Of a stretch of 64,000 nt of DNA, positions 61,901-64,000 are shown piece after piece. Made by a program: the position numbers and the translations under genes. How positions within the stretch are numbered: the first letter of the stretch is position 1; each line of letters begins with the position of its first letter. Under the pieces are notes generated by a model. It saw only the letters and a list, made by a program, of their open reading frames with translations. It was not told the DNA's origin and made no database searches. The DNA comes from Marthasterias glacialis. Lineage: Eukaryota; Echinodermata; Asteroidea; Forcipulatida; Asteriidae. Location of the stretch: positions 24,380,872 through 24,444,871 of the forward strand of contig OU452226.1 in NCBI GenBank assembly GCA_911728455.2. The letters are read 5' to 3'.

Positions 61901-62854
61901 CTTACCAAACACCAACAACATAGAGTGGTGAGTATTATTTGTTGACTAATACAGGCATGAGAATCTTCCGGTTTAGACCGGAATTCCGTTTTTTTTTCCT
62001 TTCAAATTTGTGGTCTTCAAGTTCAATGTGAATTTGATATAAAATTTTAAATCAGAAATTGTTACCTTATAAACATTAATCGTAATGTATAATCATGGAG
62101 GTAGAAATGGACTACCTCCATGGTATAATGTACTCTACGTGTGTGACATCTCTCGTTCGTGAAAAATAACCATCCATGGTACGTGCGGGGTGTTGGCAGG
62201 AAGGCCGCCCGCCGCGTGCAAGACGAAATGAGTAGACTTCTCTCATTCCTTGCTTCTTTCTCGATACAGCTCGTCTGTTGATTGCAATACGTTTGATGCT
62301 GATGCAGTGAACGCAGAAGTGTGGAGACTTTACTAAGTCTACTGACAACAGTGTGTTTATTCGGCCGCGCTTTCTATTTTAGCCTCTTCCACCAGCCGTC
62401 AGTACACACTTTCCAATGAAAGCACCATTTCCAGATACGGTTAAGGCATTTTACGGCTGGAGATAAACTTACGTTTTGACCTACGACCTGGCAGAAATTT
62501 CGAGACGGTGTGTGTCCGACGCACGTATGTGGAGAATCGTCAATGTTTGCAGATTATTTTCTTATTCTTTTCTAAAGTGCTTCGAACTGGCCTCTCATCA
62601 TCAGGAACTCTCAGTGGTTTAGTGGTTAAGACATCTGCTCTAGAATGCAGGGGGTCTTGGGTGCGAGCCCCACCCGATTAGTTTAGCCTGTAGATTTTGT
62701 TTTCTGCTGGACTCGGGAATACAGTGAAATTGTTCATGACATGTAGATGTTGTCTTTCCTTTCTAGGTTAACATTCTGGTTGAAGGGACACTCCTACAAC
62801 GCAAGCAAAGATTATGCAAAGGCAGTGAGCACGTTCAAGAGTTTGGAAACGGGA
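55850..62854 (+). CDS. ANAPC7: Anaphase-promoting complex subunit 7, 5' part (6 exons, runs off the window)
   Basis: Join of 55850-55918, 57710-57832, 59986-60168, 60879-60994, 61814-61927 and 62767-62854. All introns are GT-AG and phases are consistent, giving 231 residues so far against about 565 in vertebrate APC7. The product aligns throughout with the APC7 N-terminus: MMGVIDQVKMLLEEGLYSNV; the EKYQLQVYYADALFEMQEYK TPR helix; GLPSELNVRYRIYECNYHQK; ALEAVLGLLSLAVKGTEVAA; WLTFWLKGHSYNASKDYAKA. APC7 is a TPR scaffold subunit of the APC/C ubiquitin ligase, helping to bind coactivators and drive anaphase and mitotic exit. The remaining C-terminal TPR exons should lie beyond 64000. Introns 1, 2, 3 and 6 carry large repeats. 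Confidence 0.97.
56424..57517. mobile_element. 1.09-kb foldback (Mutator-like) element with 9-bp TSD in ANAPC7 intron 1
   Basis: The left arm (56424 to about 56879) and right arm (about 57061-57517) are reverse complements of about 456 bp, differing at a small fraction of positions. Both ends read TAGTTGCGAT inwards. The flanks ATCAGAAGA (56415-56423) and ATCAGAAGA (57518-57526) are an exact 9-bp target duplication. The spacer of about 180 bp includes GTACATGTAC words and a small CCGTGTGG/CCACACGG hairpin. No transposase. Very long TIRs with 9-bp duplications are characteristic of Mutator-like elements. Open frames within the arms are not credible genes. Confidence 0.95.
57710..57832 (+). CDS. 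ANAPC7: ANAPC7 exon 2 (residues 24-64)
   Basis: Acceptor TTTTTAACGGCAG, donor GAG|GTAGCT, phase 0. Encodes ASLMKTASEQNSELLTGPEK and YQLQVYYADALFEMQEYKNAE. Confidence 0.95.
58076..58852 (+). mobile_element. MITE family ATAGACCGATTGCGCGAC (copy 3, full length), in ANAPC7 intron 2
   Basis: ATAGACCGATTGCGCGAC at the left and GTCGCGCAATCGGTCTAT at the right are perfect 18-bp inverted ends. CGTCACGTGACC and GGGGTCACGTGAC follow inwards on both sides. The 777-bp body is homologous to 9573-10335 (reversed) and 51741-52088. Confidence 0.92.
58881..59105. repeat. 39-bp minisatellite in ANAPC7 intron 2
   Basis: About five units of 39 bp containing GTCCCAACTGTAGAATCGTC and CCAACTATAGTCAGGACCA. Because 39 is a multiple of three, open frames persist on both strands; these are artefacts. 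Confidence 0.95.
59190..59575 (+). repeat. Tandem duplication (~135-bp copies, ~230 bp apart)
   Basis: 59210-59345 and 59433-59570 share AGGGCAAGGGCACCAAGGCA, GAGGAAATTGTAAATTTCTA, GGAACATTTCAAAGGGC and GGCAATCGCCTCCGTC. Confidence 0.9.
59606..59860 (+). repeat. tRNA-derived SINE (family 3)
   Basis: Head TTGGGTGGTCGAGTTGGCGT (box A) and CCCCGGTTCGAATACTGGCC (box B), then TTAGGCTTTTCAGTCCCCAC and CGGGATTTTCCTCCAGCATC. The body is unlike families 1 and 2. Confidence 0.8.
59986..60168 (+). CDS. ANAPC7: ANAPC7 exon 3 (residues 65-125)
   Basis: Acceptor TCTACTTTATAG, donor GTA|GTGAGT, phase 0. Encodes VIYRKALQVKKVLNKSKGKG and GLPSELNVRYRIYECNYHQK. Confidence 0.96.
60328..60634 (-). repeat. tRNA-derived SINE (family 1, minus), in ANAPC7 intron 3
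   Basis: CCAGAAACACCGGGGCGAAC, CCCATCCGAAGGACGAAGCA, GGGACTCGAACCCACACTCT and CCGCTCGGCCATTCAT, in the same order as the other family-1 copies. Confidence 0.9.
60879..60994 (+). CDS. ANAPC7: ANAPC7 exon 4 (residues 126-163 and two bases of 164)
   Basis: Acceptor TTTAATTCCAG, donor CTCAA|GTAATG. Encodes LQSIPAKQRKPKVNMALAKL and YQRIGSERPAVTCFKEVL. Confidence 0.96.
61370..61510 (-). repeat. SINE fragments (family 2)
   Basis: The antisense piece 'ATCCACAGGCATATTCATC', GATGGGATTCAAACCCACGA, CATTCTAGAGCAGATGTCTT is followed by a plus-sense body piece (CACTGAGTATACAATGCTTA, ACACACATCGGTGTATGGGC), suggesting two joined fragments. Confidence 0.75.
61814..61927 (+). CDS. ANAPC7: ANAPC7 exon 5 (residues 164-202, both ends split)
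   Basis: Acceptor TTTATTTACAG, donor GAGTG|GTGAGT. Encodes QFPLALEAVLGLLSLAVKGT and EVAALTINSLPNTNNIE, matching the human APC7 segment closely. Confidence 0.97.
62608..62735 (+). repeat. tRNA-derived SINE (family 2, plus)
   Basis: CTCAGTGGTTTAGTGGTTAA, GACATCTGCTCTAGAATGCA and TGGGTGCGAGCCCCACCCGA give A- and B-box order, followed by a GGACTCGGGAATACAGTGA body. Confidence 0.8.
62767..62854 (+). CDS. ANAPC7: ANAPC7 exon 6 (residues 202-231)
   Basis: Acceptor TTTCCTTTCTAG, donor GGGA|GTAAGT, ends in phase 0. Encodes LTFWLKGHSYNASKDYAKAV and STFKSLETG. The next exon was not found before 64000. Confidence 0.95.
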
Positions 62855-62903
62855 GTAAGTTGATTCAAGTATTTCCAATGAGCCAGGGTCGGATTAAGTG
62901 TAC

Positions 62904-63315
62904 TGTAGGTTCAAGGCGTCAATGTTTCACAGGCCCCAGAAACCAGTGTTTCACAGGCCCTAGGAACCAGTGTTCCACAGGCCCTAGGCACCAGTGTTCT
63001 GTAGGCCATAGGCAGCAGTGTTCCTCAGGCCCTAGACACCAATGTTCCACAGGCCCTAGGCACCAGTGTTCCACAGGCCGTGGGCACCAGTGTTCAACAG
63101 GCCCTATGCACCAGCGTCCACAGGCCGTAGGCACCAGTGTTCCACAGGCCCTGGGCACCAGTGTTCCACAGGCCCTAGGCACCAGTGTTCCACAGGCCCT
63201 AGGCACCAGTGTTCAACAGGCCCTAGTCACCAGCGTTTCACAGGCCTTAGGCACTAGTGTTTCAGAGGCCCTAGGCACCAGTGTTCCACAGGCCCTGGGC
63301 ACCAGTGTTTCGCAG
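62904..63315. repeat. 24-bp minisatellite in ANAPC7 intron 6
   Basis: About 17 units of GGCCCTAGGCACCAGTGTTC + CACA with scattered substitutions. The 24-bp period keeps open frames on both strands (Cys-Ser-Thr-Gly-Pro-Arg-His-Gln repeats); they lie wholly in an intron and are not credible proteins. Confidence 0.97.
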
Positions 63316-64000
63316 AACCCAAATTACCCATATTCTGCAGCCCTGTTTTAGTGAAATCAACCCCCCCCCCAAGAAAAAAAAGAAAAAAATAATGATAGTA
63401 ATAAAATAAATAAATAAATCATGTTTTTTTGCATGTTTATACCAGGCTTATTTTTTATATCAGGGTCTGGGCTGGAGCTTTTTAGTTTTTTTCTCGACCT
63501 TGGTTTCATTTCAGATGGAAATATTTCTCTTATAAAGAGTTTGAACTTCCGCAATCAGTTTCAATGAACTTTCAAAATGGAAAATAATCTATTTTTTGTC
63601 CTCTAGATAATTACCAATCCAGGGCTCAGTTTCATTAAGCACTACGATTCATCTTTATACATGTATTGTCAATATTGCCGCGCAGTGATTTGTATTTTTG
63701 ACACCACACTTCACTTTGACATTGACTTCGGGAGACAGCAGACATTGGGGTTAGTTAGCTCATTTGGTAGAGCGTCGGCATGTTAATCTGGAGGTCGCAG
63801 GTTCAAAACTCGTCCTATTCATTTTTTTTTCATTTTTCACCCCAAAATGGAATTTACCCAGTCAGTTTCCCTTGTGATTTTTTTCTTGATATTTGAAACA
63901 AAGTCCCATCCCTGGTGCTCCCTGTCCTGCCACTTTCCAGGTTGTACCAAATACTTGGGTGTGATCCCTGGCTATTCAGCAGTTTCAGGTTGAATGGCTT
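63316..64000. other. Intronic sequence, no further ANAPC7 exon recognised
   Basis: Poly-C/A simple sequence at 63360-63420, then AT-rich DNA. A tRNA-like sequence lies at 63750-63822. No segment resembles the next APC7 TPR exon. Confidence 0.5.
63750..63822 (+). tRNA. tRNA-like sequence (Asn GTT-like loop), probably pseudogene or SINE head
   Basis: TAGCTCATTTGGTAGAGCG is a good D-arm and box A, and GGTTCAAAACT is a weak box B. The anticodon loop would read ATGTTAA (GTT). The acceptor and T stems have several mismatches, so it is probably not a working tRNA. Confidence 0.4.

Noticed and set aside
62860-63351. Apparent 163-residue repeat protein, plus a frame on the other strand
   Set aside because: Lies in ANAPC7 intron 6 and is a 24-bp minisatellite; no start context or domain.
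63750-63822. Functional tRNA-Asn gene
   Set aside because: Stem mismatches in acceptor and T arms, and similar heads occur in SINEs in the window.

Overview
This is nuclear DNA from an animal, not a bacterium or virus. Coding is split into exons with canonical GT-AG introns, and the sequence between genes is AT-leaning and dense with tRNA-derived SINEs, inverted-repeat transposons, minisatellites and LINE debris. The gene complement (an aminergic GPCR, OGFOD2, ANAPC7, a deuterostome-style L2/CR1-like LINE) and the repeat style suggest a marine deuterostome, most likely an echinoderm such as a sea star. The exact taxon is inference.

Layout. 1-1090 holds the decayed minus-strand 3' end of a LINE. 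1324-1558 is a very long CT microsatellite. 1.6-21 kb has no gene I could recognise and is a bed of MITEs, one repeat-armed foldback element and low-complexity runs. 21.36-22.82 kb is an intact 487-residue class A aminergic GPCR whose coding region has no intron. 23-34.6 kb is gene-poor, with foldback elements, a 10-bp minisatellite, degenerate telomere-like sequence and a diverged local duplication. 34.65-42.69 kb is a complete seven-exon OGFOD2 gene on the plus strand (349 residues). 43-45.35 kb is a cluster of inverted-repeat elements. 45.36-49.88 kb is a LINE with two intact ORFs. 50.31-54.40 kb is a four-coding-exon minus-strand gene, reconstructed here from splice sites and reading phase, encoding a 340-residue conserved-looking protein with a TPR-like C-terminal half. 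55.85-64 kb is the 5' part of ANAPC7 on the plus strand (six exons, 231 residues), which runs off the window.

Relations. OGFOD2 and the minus-strand gene are convergent, with the intact LINE between them. The minus-strand gene and ANAPC7 are head to head about 1.45 kb apart, so they may share a promoter region. The genes have unrelated roles (2-oxoglutarate oxygenase, unknown, anaphase-promoting complex subunit, amine receptor) and form no pathway.

Most unusual structures. (1) A 1.09-kb near-perfect palindrome in ANAPC7 intron 1 with about 456-bp arms and a perfect 9-bp target-site duplication, which looks like a Mutator-type foldback. (2) A family of elements ending in GGCCCTGAAGGGACAT (17.6, 20.5 and 24.3 kb); in two of them the arms are arrays of short self-complementary units, resembling the FB/TU foldback transposons of flies and sea urchins. 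(3) At least five further MITE families, several with two copies inside the window.
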